Of a DNA stretch of 64,000 nt, positions 7,627 to 16,980 are shown piece by piece. A model generated the notes under the pieces. It saw only the letters and a program-made list of their open reading frames with translations, was not told where the DNA came from and did not search any database. The translations under genes were made by a program, and so were the position numbers. The DNA is from an uncultured Muribaculaceae bacterium (GTDB taxonomy: Bacteria > Bacteroidota > Bacteroidia > Bacteroidales > Muribaculaceae): positions 1-64,000 of the forward strand of contig CAJTUF010000017.1 in NCBI GenBank assembly GCA_910579675.1, written 5' to 3'. The number at the start of each line of letters is the position of its first letter. Within the stretch, counting starts at the first letter, position 1.

Positions 7627-8706
7627 TTAAATATGATTGGGGTCTAAGGCGCCCGACGGGATCTGCATCGTCATACAGTGGAGCGATCCATGCTGCCGGA
7701 TGAGTATCCGGCAGTCGATCTCCACCACCGGTCGGCCAAATGCTTCAGCAATTATAGCGGCCGCGCGAGAGTCGGCTTCGGGCTGTCCGTAGGTAGGCAT
7801 AAGCACAGCCTCTGGGAGAGCGAGGAAATTTGCATAAGTGGCAGGGAGCTGATGGCCGTCGTCGGGGTCGAATACCGGGGAGGGTAGCGGGAGAGCCACC
7901 GGGGTGAGCCCATAGTCAGGGGCCAATGCGAGGATTTCGGTCTCCATGGCTTCTATGGCGTCGTGGTTGGGGTCGGAGGAGTCGGAGCAGCTGTTATAGA
8001 GCAACTTTCCTCCGGGAGCGAAGCGTGCCAGAGTGTCGATGTGCGAGTCGGTGTCGTCGCCGGCGAGCGATCCGTGGTCGAGCCATATTATTCTATCCAT
8101 GCCTAAAGTGGAGCGCAGGTAGTTGTCGATCTCCTCACGGGAGCACGACCCGTTGCGGTTGGGCGAGAGAAGACACTCCGACGTGGTGATGAGAGTGCCG
8201 AGTCCATCACTGTCGATGGAGCCGCCCTCGAGCGTGAAGCTCAGGCAGTTGGTGAGCGGAGCAGAAATCACTCCCTGCGAAAGCAGATGACGGTTGACAA
8301 GGTTGTCGCGGTCGGAAGCAAATTTTAGTCCCCATCCGTTGAACTGGAAGTCGATAGGAGCATACTCTCCCTCATCGGGTCCTGCAAGGGTTATGGGGCC
8401 GAAATCGCGGGCCCAGGTGTCGTTGGTGGTGTAAGGCACGGTGGTGAGCAGCCCTTTGGCGGCCGCAATAGGTATAGCTGCCGAAGTGGCTTCAGGGTCG
8501 GGGGTGATGACTAATACCCTGCGTCCGAGAGAGGCTACAGCCTCGGCAATATCGGCCACGCACTTGCATGCCTCGTTGAGGATGGGGGCCCAGTCGCTTT
8601 CCGGGTGAGGCCAAGCCAGCAGTACGGCAGGATCGTGTTCCCATTCGGCTGGGAGTCTGCGACACGGTCGGCTATCGTGATGTTGGTTGTGAGGATTATT
8701 CTTCAT
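7627..8706 (-). CDS. aguA: Agmatine deiminase
   Basis: A 359-residue guanidino-group-modifying enzyme (PAD superfamily) that converts agmatine to N-carbamoylputrescine. Family marks are LPAEWEHDPAVLLAWPH at the N-terminus, TNDTWARDFGPI, FTLEGGSIDSDG, and a C-terminal GSLHCMTMQIP with the nucleophilic Cys. I chose the ATG at 8706 because the protein begins a few residues before the conserved AEW motif; the longer frame to 8805 overlaps the upstream gene heavily and adds no recognisable sequence. With this start it still overlaps the upstream small gene by 11 bp, so the three genes likely form one transcript. Confidence 0.94.
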   Translation of the reverse strand: MKNNPHNQHHDSRPCRRLPAEWEHDPAVLLAWPHPESDWAPILNEACKCVADIAEAVASLGRRVLVITPDPEATSAAIPIAAAKGLLTTVPYTTNDTWARDFGPITLAGPDEGEYAPIDFQFNGWGLKFASDRDNLVNRHLLSQGVISAPLTNCLSFTLEGGSIDSDGLGTLITTSECLLSPNRNGSCSREEIDNYLRSTLGMDRIIWLDHGSLAGDDTDSHIDTLARFAPGGKLLYNSCSDSSDPNHDAIEAMETEILALAPDYGLTPVALPLPSPVFDPDDGHQLPATYANFLALPEAVLMPTYGQPEADSRAAAIIAEAFGRPVVEIDCRILIRQHGSLHCMTMQIPSGALDPNHI

Positions 8707-8944
8707 TGTCGTAGTCGTTGAGCGAATCCCATACTTCGTCCTGTCGGGCAAGGTATTCATCAGAATAGTCCAGGAACCCCTTTTTCTCAGAGGATCCAAC
8801 TTCATGGCACCAGTCCTTGTAGGCCTGTCTCAGCTCAGGGTCTTCGGAAAGGTCGTGTTTGAAGGCACTCTCGGCAATGTCAACGCTCTTATGGTTGGCA
8901 AGGTAAGAATTGAAAATGTCGGTAATATCGGCGTCTTTGTACAT
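8696..8944 (-). CDS. Small acidic protein of unknown function
   Basis: An 82-residue, acidic, soluble protein with no signal peptide or membrane helix. It contains many Asp/Glu residues (ITDIFNSYLAN, HDLSEDPEL, the terminal DSLNDYDNEE) and looks helical. I do not recognise a family. The ATG at 8944 is preferred to a GTG at 8965 because Met-Tyr-Lys-Asp is the first plausible initiation context. Its last codons overlap aguA by 11 bp, so it is probably translationally coupled to the agmatine pathway genes; a link to polyamine metabolism is only inferred from position. Confidence 0.6.
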   Translation of the reverse strand: MYKDADITDIFNSYLANHKSVDIAESAFKHDLSEDPELRQAYKDWCHEVGSSEKKGFLDYSDEYLARQDEVWDSLNDYDNEE

Positions 8945-9034
8945 GATGATATGGCGGGGGCTCACAGCGCCTCCGCGTTATGAGCCCCAAATTTAGAAAA
9001 AAAATCGTTATCGGCAAAATCGCAGGAGGTCAAT

Positions 9035-10378
9035 TCACCGTCGGAGCCTGCGCTGGCCGTAGACCGCTATCACAGCAAAGCATATCATCGGGAGGATAAA
9101 CGACACATTGACAGCAGGATGATGCCACACAGTGCCGCAGTCGATGATAGCTGCCTGCAATGGGGGGAGAATAGATCCTCCGAGGATGGCCATAATCAGT
9201 CCGGCGGCACCAAATTTAGCGTCTTCTCCCATGCCGTCGAGGGCAATGCCGTAGATGGTGGGGAACATGAGCGACATGCACCCGGATACGGCCACAAGAC
9301 AGTAGAGGCCCCATATGTCCTGAAACAGGATCACACCCACCGTGAGCAGGATTCCGGCTATGGCCAAAGTGCGAAGCAGCGCGCTCGGACGGAAATATTT
9401 GAGGAGGAATGTGCAGAGGAAACGACAGGAGCAGAACAGCACCATAGCTACAATATTGTAGCGTTGCGACAGCACCTCAGCCTCTTTTTCTCCCATCCCC
9501 GCCTCCATGAAGATGCGGGTGCCATACTGGATGATGAATGTCCAGCACATGATCTGAGCGCCGACATAGAAAAACTGAGCCACGACGCCTTCGCGATAGT
9601 GGGCCACCGAGAATATGCGTTTGATAGTGGTGGCAAATGAACCGCCAAACTGCTTGTCGGCATTGCGGGGCATCCTGACATTTTTAATAAGGAGCATCAT
9701 CAGGATCACTACCGCGCCTATGGCAAGATATGGCTTGACGAGAATCCATAGATCGGCATCGCGCACGGCGGCAAATGCCTCAGGCGAAAGCTCAGCGCGC
9801 TGGGCTGTGTCCATCGGGTCGAGCATATTCTGGATGAAGTTCATCGCCACATACATGCCCAGAAGCGATCCTATGGGGTTGAAACACTGCGCCAGATTGA
9901 GGCGTCGGGTGGCGGTTGAGGCTGGGCCCATAGTGAGTATGTAGGGATTGCAACTCGTTTCAAGAAACGACAGGCCGCAGGTGAGGATGAAGTAGGCGAT
10001 CAGAAATGGGAAGTAGGCCCCGGTGAGCATGGCCGGATAAAAGAGCAGAGCTCCGAGGCCGTAGAGTCCCAGGCCGAGCAATACGCCTGCCTTGTAGGTG
10101 TAGCGGCGTATGAATATGGCAGCAGGGAAAGCCATGACGAAGTAGCCTCCGTAGAAAGCTACCTGAATCATTGTGCCGTCGGTCACGCTCATGCGGAATA
10201 TTTTGGAGAAGGCTTTTACCATGGGATTTGTGATGTCGTTGGCAAAGCCCCATAGAGCGAAGCAGCTCGTCAGCAGGATGAAAGGCACGAGATAGCTCAC
10301 ACCGCCTTCCGACAGAAGAGCCTCAGAGATGCGTTGGCGCCTGGTTTGATTCATGGTAATAGGTGGATTGGCGTCCAT
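9035..10378 (-). CDS. fucP: L-fucose:H+ symporter (MFS)
   Basis: A 447-residue major-facilitator protein with about 12 hydrophobic segments, of the FucP (fucose-galactose-glucose:H+) type. Recognisable stretches are FILLTSCFALWGFANDITNPMV at the first helix, where the ALWG-x-x-N-D-x-x-N motif is characteristic, then AFYGGYFVMAFPA and FLETSCNPYI. It imports L-fucose across the inner membrane. I prefer the ATG at 10378 (or 10354) because both lie shortly before the first helix, and the longer frame would run into the mutarotase gene. It is the last gene of the fucose operon, 71 bp after the mutarotase. Confidence 0.93.
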   Translation of the reverse strand: MDANPPITMNQTRRQRISEALLSEGGVSYLVPFILLTSCFALWGFANDITNPMVKAFSKIFRMSVTDGTMIQVAFYGGYFVMAFPAAIFIRRYTYKAGVLLGLGLYGLGALLFYPAMLTGAYFPFLIAYFILTCGLSFLETSCNPYILTMGPASTATRRLNLAQCFNPIGSLLGMYVAMNFIQNMLDPMDTAQRAELSPEAFAAVRDADLWILVKPYLAIGAVVILMMLLIKNVRMPRNADKQFGGSFATTIKRIFSVAHYREGVVAQFFYVGAQIMCWTFIIQYGTRIFMEAGMGEKEAEVLSQRYNIVAMVLFCSCRFLCTFLLKYFRPSALLRTLAIAGILLTVGVILFQDIWGLYCLVAVSGCMSLMFPTIYGIALDGMGEDAKFGAAGLIMAILGGSILPPLQAAIIDCGTVWHHPAVNVSFILPMICFAVIAVYGQRRLRR

Positions 10379-10449
10379 AGATGATGGGTGAAGAGAGTGT
10401 TGATTGTGGTAGTTTGATTCAAGGTGTGGTGGGATGGAAAGGATTGCGG

Positions 10450-10797
10450 TCAGGTATAGAGCTCGAAGATCTGCTCCATGTCTTTCCATTTGTCGGCCGA
10501 TGAAGCACCCGGCTCCGCTTGCTGGAACACCGACATGAAGTCTTCCCACTCCTGCTGCTTCGGCAGAGTGGCGAGATGTGCAAAAGCCTCGTCGAGATCA
10601 AGGTCGGCAGGGGTTTCGAGTATCATCACCAGTCGGGTGCCAAGGATGAAGATATCCATAGCTGTGATTCCCACCTCGCGGATTCCCGCCACTACTTCGG
10701 GCCAAACATTGCCCCGGGCATGACGCCTGCGGTATTCGGCAATAAGGTCGGGGTCGGAGCGCAGATCCATGGTGCGCACATATCGTCGGGTGTTCAT
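10450..10797 (-). CDS. L-rhamnose mutarotase family protein, probable L-fucose mutarotase
   Basis: A 115-residue protein of the L-rhamnose mutarotase (RhaM/DUF718) family: short alpha/beta ferredoxin-like fold with an early EYRRRH (the catalytic His region), VWPEV, and a late WEDFMSVFQQA. It equilibrates alpha and beta anomers of a deoxyhexose. Because all its neighbours are fucose genes, L-fucose is the likely substrate here; this comes from context, not from motifs that distinguish fucose from rhamnose. Its start overlaps the end of fucK by 4 bp, implying translational coupling. Confidence 0.88.
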   Translation of the reverse strand: MNTRRYVRTMDLRSDPDLIAEYRRRHARGNVWPEVVAGIREVGITAMDIFILGTRLVMILETPADLDLDEAFAHLATLPKQQEWEDFMSVFQQAEPGASSADKWKDMEQIFELYT

Positions 10798-12188
10798 GGG
10801 ATGAGATTGAGTCGGGTGAGTGTTTCTATCTGGAGCGCGATGCTTCCTAATGCAGTGGCCTCGACAGGGCCGGCCACAACCGGCAGACCGGTGGCTTGGG
10901 CTGTAAGGCGGTTGAGGTAGGCGTTGCGGCTTCCACCGCCTACAATGTTTATAGCTTTTGGTCGCTGGGCAGGAGAAAGGATGTCATTGAGCCCATTTAT
11001 GGCCTTGTGGTAGCGCAGGGCGAGTGATCGGAGCGCCACAGCGGCATATTCGCCCTCGGTGGCAGGTTCGGTCATGGCATGGTCGCGGCAGTAGAGTGAG
11101 ATAGCCTCCTCCATATCGTGGGGGTTGACAAACGAGGCGTCGTCGACATCAATCAAGGAGTCGATTTCAGCCCTCTCAGCGGCGACGATAAGGTCGTCAT
11201 AGCCGGTAAAGGAGCCATTGGCAGTCCATTTCTTGACCAATTGCTGGAGGATCCACATGCCTGGTATGTTCTGGAGTATGCGGATAGTGCCACCTACGGC
11301 GCGTTCGTTTGTGTAGCCGCTTGAATATGCTTCGGTAGAGGTGACGGGTGATGGTATCTCCTGCCCGAAAAGGCTCCATGTGCCGGAACTGATAAACGCG
11401 TGTGGCTCTCCGGTGGAGTTTGCCGATGAGGCATACACAGCGCATGCGGTGTCGTGACCTCCGGCTGCAATCACAGGGATGTCGTAACCGATTCCCAACG
11501 AACGGAGGATATTACGGTCGATATAACCTTTGAGGGTGCCGGAGTCGACGAGCTCGCCGAATAGGTGGCGCGGGAGTCCGAGGCGGTCGATGAGCGGGAG
11601 GTTCCACTCGCCATCGGTTGTAAGCAGCTCGGACGTTGAGGCTATGGTGCGTTCGCAAGTTGCTGATCCTGTGAGGAAGAAAGCAAAAAGATCAGGCATG
11701 AACAGGAGTTTCCCAGCCGCCTCCATCATGGCAGGCTCACGTCGGTTGAGAGCCACGAGCTGATAGAGCGTGTTGATGGAAAGAGGGTATATGCCCGATT
11801 CGGCATAGTGGGTGCGGAGCGCGTCAGCGTCTGACCATATGGCCTCGGGGAGCCCTTCGGTGTGGGAGTCGCGGTAGCAGAGAGGATTGGACAGGAGTCG
11901 TCCAGCTAGGGTTATCAGTCCGAAATCCACTCCCCAGGTGTCGATAGCCACCGAAAGGATGTGCATCCCTCTTGCTGCGGCGCAACGAATCCCCTCCAGC
12001 ATTTCGGAGAATAAAGCCGGGAAATCCCAATAGAGAGAGTCGCCGAGCCTGACCTGCCTGTTGACGAAACGGTGAAGCTCTGTGAGCTCCATCTCTTGTC
12101 CGGAACAGCGGCTTCCGGCTATCACCCGTCCGCTCCCGGCTCCGAAGTCGATGGCGAGACAAACGCCATTGATCTTATCGGCAGCCAT
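10794..12188 (-). CDS. fucK: L-fuculokinase (rhamnulokinase-family FGGY kinase)
   Basis: A 464-residue FGGY-family carbohydrate kinase. The N-terminal ATP/metal motif CLAIDFGAGSGRV, AIDTWGVDFGLI, FISSGTWSLFG and the C-terminal NIVGGGSRNAYLNRLTA are the classical FGGY blocks, with the sequence closest to rhamnulokinase-like enzymes used for deoxyhexuloses. In this operon it would phosphorylate L-fuculose to L-fuculose 1-phosphate. It starts 3 bp after fucA and overlaps the mutarotase gene by 4 bp, so it lies in the middle of a tightly packed operon. Confidence 0.93.
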   Translation of the reverse strand: MAADKINGVCLAIDFGAGSGRVIAGSRCSGQEMELTELHRFVNRQVRLGDSLYWDFPALFSEMLEGIRCAAARGMHILSVAIDTWGVDFGLITLAGRLLSNPLCYRDSHTEGLPEAIWSDADALRTHYAESGIYPLSINTLYQLVALNRREPAMMEAAGKLLFMPDLFAFFLTGSATCERTIASTSELLTTDGEWNLPLIDRLGLPRHLFGELVDSGTLKGYIDRNILRSLGIGYDIPVIAAGGHDTACAVYASSANSTGEPHAFISSGTWSLFGQEIPSPVTSTEAYSSGYTNERAVGGTIRILQNIPGMWILQQLVKKWTANGSFTGYDDLIVAAERAEIDSLIDVDDASFVNPHDMEEAISLYCRDHAMTEPATEGEYAAVALRSLALRYHKAINGLNDILSPAQRPKAINIVGGGSRNAYLNRLTAQATGLPVVAGPVEATALGSIALQIETLTRLNLIP

Positions 12189-12191
12189 GAC

Positions 12192-12824
12192 TCAGTGTTT
12201 GCCGGTGAGCACCCTCAGATCGGCCAGATCGGCGGGAGTCATCAGATTGACATTACCCTGAGTGAGCACAGCGAGGCGACATCCCATCTCGAAAAAGATT
12301 GCCTTCTGGAATGCGTCGGCCAGCGAAGCCCCGGCCACTACCTGACCGTGGTTGGCAAGGAAGCAGCTGTCGTGATCTCTCATGGCGGCAGTCACAGCAT
12401 CGGCCAGCTCTTTTGACCCTGGCATGAGATAGGGCACCACCGGAATCTCCTCGCCCACATAGATAGGGATCTCGGCGGTGAGGTTGATGCTCGACGGCGG
12501 ATTTTTCATACAGGCAATGGCTGTGGCATAGGTTGACTGGAAGTGGAGTATGGCCTTTACTTCAGGACGCTCCTTGAAGATGCCGAGATGGAACCGGGCC
12601 TCGCGCGAGGGCTTGACGCCGTTGAGTACCGCCTCGTCGCTGAGGCGACACACCGACACATCTTCGGGCTTGAGATCGCAGAGCCACGAACCGGTGGCCG
12701 ACACAAGCACTTCGTCATCGTCGATTCGCCACGACAGATTGCCGCTTGAGCAGAGGCTGAGCTGCTCGGCACCGGCGCGCCGGGCCCACTTTATAAATTC
12801 CTGTATCTGATGTTCTGTTGCCAT
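12192..12824 (-). CDS. fucA: L-fuculose-phosphate aldolase (class II, zinc)
   Basis: A 210-residue class II aldolase/adducin-family protein that cleaves L-fuculose 1-phosphate into dihydroxyacetone phosphate and L-lactaldehyde. Seen motifs are LSLCSSGNLSWR (phosphate-binding SGN), EARFHLGIF (catalytic Glu before the first zinc His region), AILHFQSTYATAI (zinc His) and FLANHGQVVAG (third zinc His). Length and order match FucA. It begins 171 bp after fucI, a gap that holds a strong hairpin, and is followed by fucK after 3 bp. Confidence 0.94.
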   Translation of the reverse strand: MATEHQIQEFIKWARRAGAEQLSLCSSGNLSWRIDDDEVLVSATGSWLCDLKPEDVSVCRLSDEAVLNGVKPSREARFHLGIFKERPEVKAILHFQSTYATAIACMKNPPSSINLTAEIPIYVGEEIPVVPYLMPGSKELADAVTAAMRDHDSCFLANHGQVVAGASLADAFQKAIFFEMGCRLAVLTQGNVNLMTPADLADLRVLTGKH

Positions 12825-12903
12825 GATATTCTATATAAGGGGATAATGTCTGTAAAAAAAAGTGATGGATTAGATGTAGAGAAGGGTGATGGTGATAAGG
12901 AGC

Positions 12904-12955
12904 GATGACACCGTGCCGGACCCTCACAATCGTGAAGGGGCGATACGGTGTCATC
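12904..12955. repeat. Branched inverted repeat between fucI and fucA
   Basis: A perfect 11-bp inverted repeat (12904-12914 and 12945-12955) encloses a second, smaller palindromic element around 12921-12938, so the transcript could fold into a long, partly interrupted hairpin. No T-run follows on the minus strand, which argues against a classical terminator. Within the operon it could stabilise the fucI mRNA 3' end, attenuate downstream transcription, or be a dispersed repeat. Confidence 0.7.
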
Positions 12956-12995
12956 ATTATTATCCTATATCGTCGGGGCTTGACGAGGGTGTCGC

Positions 12996-14786
12996 TCAGC
13001 GTCCGAGGGTTTTCTTATACACCGGTCCGTAGTTGGCGCAAGCTCTGTAGTCGGCGCCCTCCTTGTCCATGCCGAAAGCATTCCACGCTGCCGGGCGGAA
13101 GATCTGCTCGTCGGGGATATTGTGCATGCACACCGGTATGCGGAGGATCGAGGCGAGGGTGATGAGGTCGCTGCCAATATGGCCGTAGGAGAGGGCACCG
13201 TGGTTGGCTCCCCAATTGTTCATCACGGAGTAGACATCCTTGAAGGCGTCGCGGCCGGGCATGAGGCGGGGCACAAACCATGTTGTGGGCCAAGTGGGAT
13301 CGGTGCGCTCGTCGAGAATATGGTGTATTTCGGGGTCGAGCTCAGCGGTCCATCCTTCGGCAATTTGCAGCACCGGACCGAGCCCTTTGACGAGGTTGAG
13401 GCGTGTCATGGTCACAGGCATTCCACCCTTTGTGAGGAAGTTGCTCGAGAAACCGCCTCCACGGAAGTAGTCGCGGTTGGCCGGACACCAGTGGGTTGCC
13501 GCCAGACATTTCTCAACCTCTTCGGGAGTAAGATCCCAGTGATGCTTCATCTCGGGCTTGCCGTCGGCGCCAGTTGCCTGGCCGGTCGAGTCGAGTGTTG
13601 TGGCGCCTGAGTTGATAAGGTGGATGATGCCGTTGGCTGCGATTCCTGTGAGCTCTTTGCCGGTGACGCGTTTCACAGCCTCAGGGCTCCAATATGTGCG
13701 CACGTCGGAGAACTGCTGGGCGCGGTTGGTGAGCAGATGGCCGAAGAGCATTGCCACACCGTTGCAGGCGTCGTTTTCGGTAGCGAGCACAAAAGCCTCG
13801 CGGATACCGTTCCAGTCAAAAGATGTGTTAAGAAGCGATTCGGTATAGTCGCCGTTGGGGTAGAAGTCGGTCCATTGACGCTGACCCTGGAATCCGCCGG
13901 CGATTGCGTTGTGTCCGAGACTCTCCTCCTTGAATCCCATCTCCTTGAGTTTGGGGTTGCCGGTCATGAGGTCGCGTGCGATGATGGTCATCTTCACTAC
14001 AAACTCCCAGTCGGCATCTTTCTGCTCGCGGGTCTTTGCCTTGGCTTCGGGATTACGGTCGGCAGCCTCGTTGGCCTTGCAATATTTTTCGGTCCACGCC
14101 ATTGCACGCTGATACTCTTCGTGGTCGTAGATACCTTCTTCCATACGGCGAATTATCTCGGTGAGATCCACCGACTCGCAACGCATGCCGAGATAATCTT
14201 CAAAGAAGTCGGGGCTGACGATCGATCCGGCAATGCCCATGCATACAGAGCCCATCGACAGATAGCTCTTGCCGCGCATTGTGGCAACAGCCTGAGCGGC
14301 GCGGGCGAACCGCAGTATCTTTTCAGCTACATCGGCGGGGATGGTATTATCGGCGAGATCCTGGACATCGTGGCCATAGATGCCGAAAGCGGGAAGGCCT
14401 TTCTGGGCATGGGCGGCAAGCACAGCCGCGAGATAAACTGCTCCCGGACGTTCGGTGCCGTTGAAGCCCCACACAGCCTTGGGATAATCAGGATTCATGT
14501 CCATGGTCTCCGAGCCGTAGCACCAGCATGATGTCACAGTGATGGTAGAGCCAACGCCTTCGCGCTCAAACTTTTCGGCGCAAGCAGCAGCTTCGGCCAC
14601 GCGACCGATGGTGGTGTCGGATATCACACACTCGACGGGCGATCCGTCGCCATTACGGAGGTTGGTAGAAATAAGTTCGGCTACGGCCTTGGCAAGACTC
14701 ATGGTCTTCTCTTCAAGGCTCTCGCGCACTCCACCTTGACGTCCATCGATGGTGGGGCGAATGCCTATTTTGGGATATTTCTTCAT
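12996..14786 (-). CDS. fucI: L-fucose isomerase
   Basis: A 596-residue protein, matching the usual L-fucose isomerase length, that converts L-fucose to L-fuculose in a Mn2+-dependent reaction. It opens with KYPKIGIRPTIDGRQGG, the family N-terminus, and contains SCWCYGSETMDMNP, the QGQRQWTDFYPNGDY active-site loop and TENDACNGVAMLFGHLL. I chose the ATG at 14786, as the conserved protein begins there; the frame further upstream is unrelated. It is the first gene of the fuc operon. No GntR-type FucR is next to it in this window. Confidence 0.97.
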   Translation of the reverse strand: MKKYPKIGIRPTIDGRQGGVRESLEEKTMSLAKAVAELISTNLRNGDGSPVECVISDTTIGRVAEAAACAEKFEREGVGSTITVTSCWCYGSETMDMNPDYPKAVWGFNGTERPGAVYLAAVLAAHAQKGLPAFGIYGHDVQDLADNTIPADVAEKILRFARAAQAVATMRGKSYLSMGSVCMGIAGSIVSPDFFEDYLGMRCESVDLTEIIRRMEEGIYDHEEYQRAMAWTEKYCKANEAADRNPEAKAKTREQKDADWEFVVKMTIIARDLMTGNPKLKEMGFKEESLGHNAIAGGFQGQRQWTDFYPNGDYTESLLNTSFDWNGIREAFVLATENDACNGVAMLFGHLLTNRAQQFSDVRTYWSPEAVKRVTGKELTGIAANGIIHLINSGATTLDSTGQATGADGKPEMKHHWDLTPEEVEKCLAATHWCPANRDYFRGGGFSSNFLTKGGMPVTMTRLNLVKGLGPVLQIAEGWTAELDPEIHHILDERTDPTWPTTWFVPRLMPGRDAFKDVYSVMNNWGANHGALSYGHIGSDLITLASILRIPVCMHNIPDEQIFRPAAWNAFGMDKEGADYRACANYGPVYKKTLGR

Positions 14787-14932
14787 GGTATGGTTGGTTA
14801 TGCTCCGTATAAGGAGGCTTATTTGTTTCGATTCACAAAAATAGTCAGTAAAAGAATTTGCAGATATGTCAGACGGGTTAAAATATGTTAACAAGCATAT
14901 GCGCATCCATATATCTACCTCACATGCAGATA

Positions 14933-14971
14933 AAAAAAAGAGAGGGGGCCTCACGGCTGCCTCTCTCTCCA
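14933..14971 (-). terminator. Terminator of the superoxide dismutase gene
   Basis: On the minus strand a GC-rich hairpin with GAGAGAGGCAGCC and GGCCCCCTCTC arms is followed directly by eight T residues. It sits about 80 bp after the sodB stop and isolates it from the fuc operon promoter region. Confidence 0.8.
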
Positions 14972-15051
14972 TTCATCACATTATGCTTATTCAGTTGACA
15001 TGCATGATAGTCGTTGCTATCTCAGTGCAATAATTTATGAGGATTGCGGAA

Positions 15052-15627
15052 TCAATATCTGCTTTCGACCACATCCCAGTCGACTATGTTCCAAAGAGCC
15101 TTCAGCGCGTCGGCGCGTCGATTCTGGAAGTCGAGGTAGTAGGCATGTTCCCATACGTCGAAGGTAAGGATAGGGGTGAGGCCGTCGCGGAGGGGATTTT
15201 CGGCATTGCGTCCCTGAGTAATGAAGAGCTTGCCGTTGTCGTCTTTCGATAGCCATACCCAGCCAGATCCAAAGAGAGTGGTGCCTGCTTCGACAAACTC
15301 GCGTTTGAAGTCGTCGAACGACCCAAACTGACTGTCAATGGCCTTGCGGAGATCGCCAGTGGGTTCGCCTCCGCCGTCGGGCGAGAAGGTGAAGAAATAG
15401 AAGATGTGGTTCCAGGCCTGCGAGGCGTTGTTGAACAGAGCGCCGTCGGCCTGACGGATTATATCTTCAAGGGGCATATCTGCATAGATTGTGTCCTTGA
15501 TCAGGCGGTTGAGATTGTCGATGTAGGCTTTCTCGTGTCGTCCGTAGTGGAAGTCGACGGTGCGGGCCGAGATGGCGGGTTCGAGGGCATCGTTGTCGTA
15601 GGGGAGCTGGGGCTGTGTATATTCCAT
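15052..15627 (-). CDS. sodB: Superoxide dismutase, Fe/Mn type
   Basis: A 191-residue cytosolic Fe/Mn superoxide dismutase that disproportionates superoxide. The four metal ligands are visible: H27 (with H31 in DFHYGRHEKAY), H74 in AWNHIFYF, and D157/H161 in TFDVWEHAYYLDF. Length and the N-terminal LPYDNDALEPAIS fit SodB of anaerobic Bacteroidales, where one cambialistic enzyme often accepts Fe or Mn; the metal cannot be chosen from sequence. It is a single-gene unit with a strong terminator. Confidence 0.97.
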   Translation of the reverse strand: MEYTQPQLPYDNDALEPAISARTVDFHYGRHEKAYIDNLNRLIKDTIYADMPLEDIIRQADGALFNNASQAWNHIFYFFTFSPDGGGEPTGDLRKAIDSQFGSFDDFKREFVEAGTTLFGSGWVWLSKDDNGKLFITQGRNAENPLRDGLTPILTFDVWEHAYYLDFQNRRADALKALWNIVDWDVVESRY

Positions 15628-15749
15628 ATCAGAGGGGATGTATTCTTTAATGTTTTTATTGTTTTGGGTAGATCGTCTGTCAATCTTATTGACGTAGGGA
15701 AAACGGTTGCAGAGGCCGTAAGGTTCGCGTGGCGGACGTCGTTAACATT

Positions 15750-16796
15750 TCACGGTCGGTTTTTAACATTGGCAGCATCCTGAGCGGCAAGCCAACGGAA
15801 CAGGAATCGGTAGAGGGGACGGGTCACGGATGGCGATGAGAGAAAAAGGTCGTGCAAACCGCCGTCGACCACCACATCGGTGGCACCTTCGGCGGGAAGT
15901 GTAAGACCGATTTTGCGTATAGCTGACGGATCGAGCACAGCGTCGGCACTATTTGCTTCAGGGGCCCAGTCGGCGCCTCCGAAGCCACGCATCGATGTCA
16001 TCAGAAGCACCGGCACTTTGATACACCCCGGATGGGACTTAAGATAATCCTGTGCTCGTGTGATTGATCGCACCCATCCTGCCGTCACGTCGGGCGACGA
16101 TATAGCTTTCCATTGTGTGTTGTAGTCCCATCGGCCATGATACTCCTTAAGTAACGAGTGGGAGTAGGCGTTGCTCTCACCTTGTTTGAGCTTCCAGCCG
16201 GGAAAAATGGCTCCAAGGGCGCTCACCAGTGGCGTGAATTTGTTGAGGCTACCGAGGTTCCAGGCCAGAAAAGGGGAGTTGAGTATAAGGTCGGCCACGG
16301 GGGTTCCGGGGCAGCGGGCCATATAATAGGCCGCGGTCAGTCCTCCGGTAGAGTGACCCATAAGAGTGATTGTTTCAACACCGCTGCGCTTCATCACCGC
16401 GAGGGTCGAGTCGATGGCCGGGAAATATTCTTCAAGGCCATGACGGGCATCGCAGTGCATCTGTCCCGGCCTGAGCGATCGTCCGTAGCGCTGGAGATCG
16501 ACAGCATAGAAGGCATAGTTGTGGGCGGCAAAGCTGTCGGCCATCTCTGCTTGGAAAAAATAGTCGTTGAAACCGTGGATGTAGAGCACACCGCGATGTG
16601 AGGTAATGGCCGAGTCGGCGCACAACCTCACCACGGTGCATGGGGTGTCGGAATCGGATGGCAGGGCTATTGTGAGGTTTTCAAAGTCGTGACCCAGAGC
16701 TATAGTGTCGGGAACCCAATGGTCGCGGGCCCCGACAGCCGCCGCCGTGAACAATAGCGCGGCGGCGGCCACAGTCAAGCGTGAGATGAATGTCAT
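15750..16796 (-). CDS. Secreted alpha/beta-hydrolase (lysophospholipase/serine aminopeptidase-like)
   Basis: A 348-residue protein with an N-terminal signal peptide (hydrophobic run to about residue 22, ending VGAR). The mature part is an alpha/beta hydrolase of the Hydrolase_4 type: an early LYIHGFNDYFF oxyanion region, the nucleophile elbow LMGHSTGGLTA (Ser), and a late GGLHDLFLSSP supplying the catalytic His; VPVLLMTS lies before the acid. Such enzymes hydrolyse esters or monoacyl lipids. The substrate is unknown. It lies 122 bp before sodB on the same strand and is divergent from the nucleotidyltransferase-kinase fusion. Confidence 0.82.
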   Translation of the reverse strand: MTFISRLTVAAAALLFTAAAVGARDHWVPDTIALGHDFENLTIALPSDSDTPCTVVRLCADSAITSHRGVLYIHGFNDYFFQAEMADSFAAHNYAFYAVDLQRYGRSLRPGQMHCDARHGLEEYFPAIDSTLAVMKRSGVETITLMGHSTGGLTAAYYMARCPGTPVADLILNSPFLAWNLGSLNKFTPLVSALGAIFPGWKLKQGESNAYSHSLLKEYHGRWDYNTQWKAISSPDVTAGWVRSITRAQDYLKSHPGCIKVPVLLMTSMRGFGGADWAPEANSADAVLDPSAIRKIGLTLPAEGATDVVVDGGLHDLFLSSPSVTRPLYRFLFRWLAAQDAANVKNRP

Positions 16797-16980
16797 AAGA
16801 GGTAAACGTGATGGATGATGAGGTTATTGCCTCATCTTATGATACAACACCCGATGCCCCCTGAAAGTTTTTTTACCAATGGGCCACATAATATATCGCG
16901 CGCGACTCCGTTAGAGAATATACACTGCGGCTTCTCTCCACGAAGCTAAATCACATCCGGAGTGTTTTTTCTTACCCGAC

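Noticed and set aside
10450..10797. Assigning the mutarotase specifically to rhamnose
   Set aside because: The family name suggests rhamnose, but every neighbour belongs to L-fucose catabolism and no rhamnose gene is nearby.
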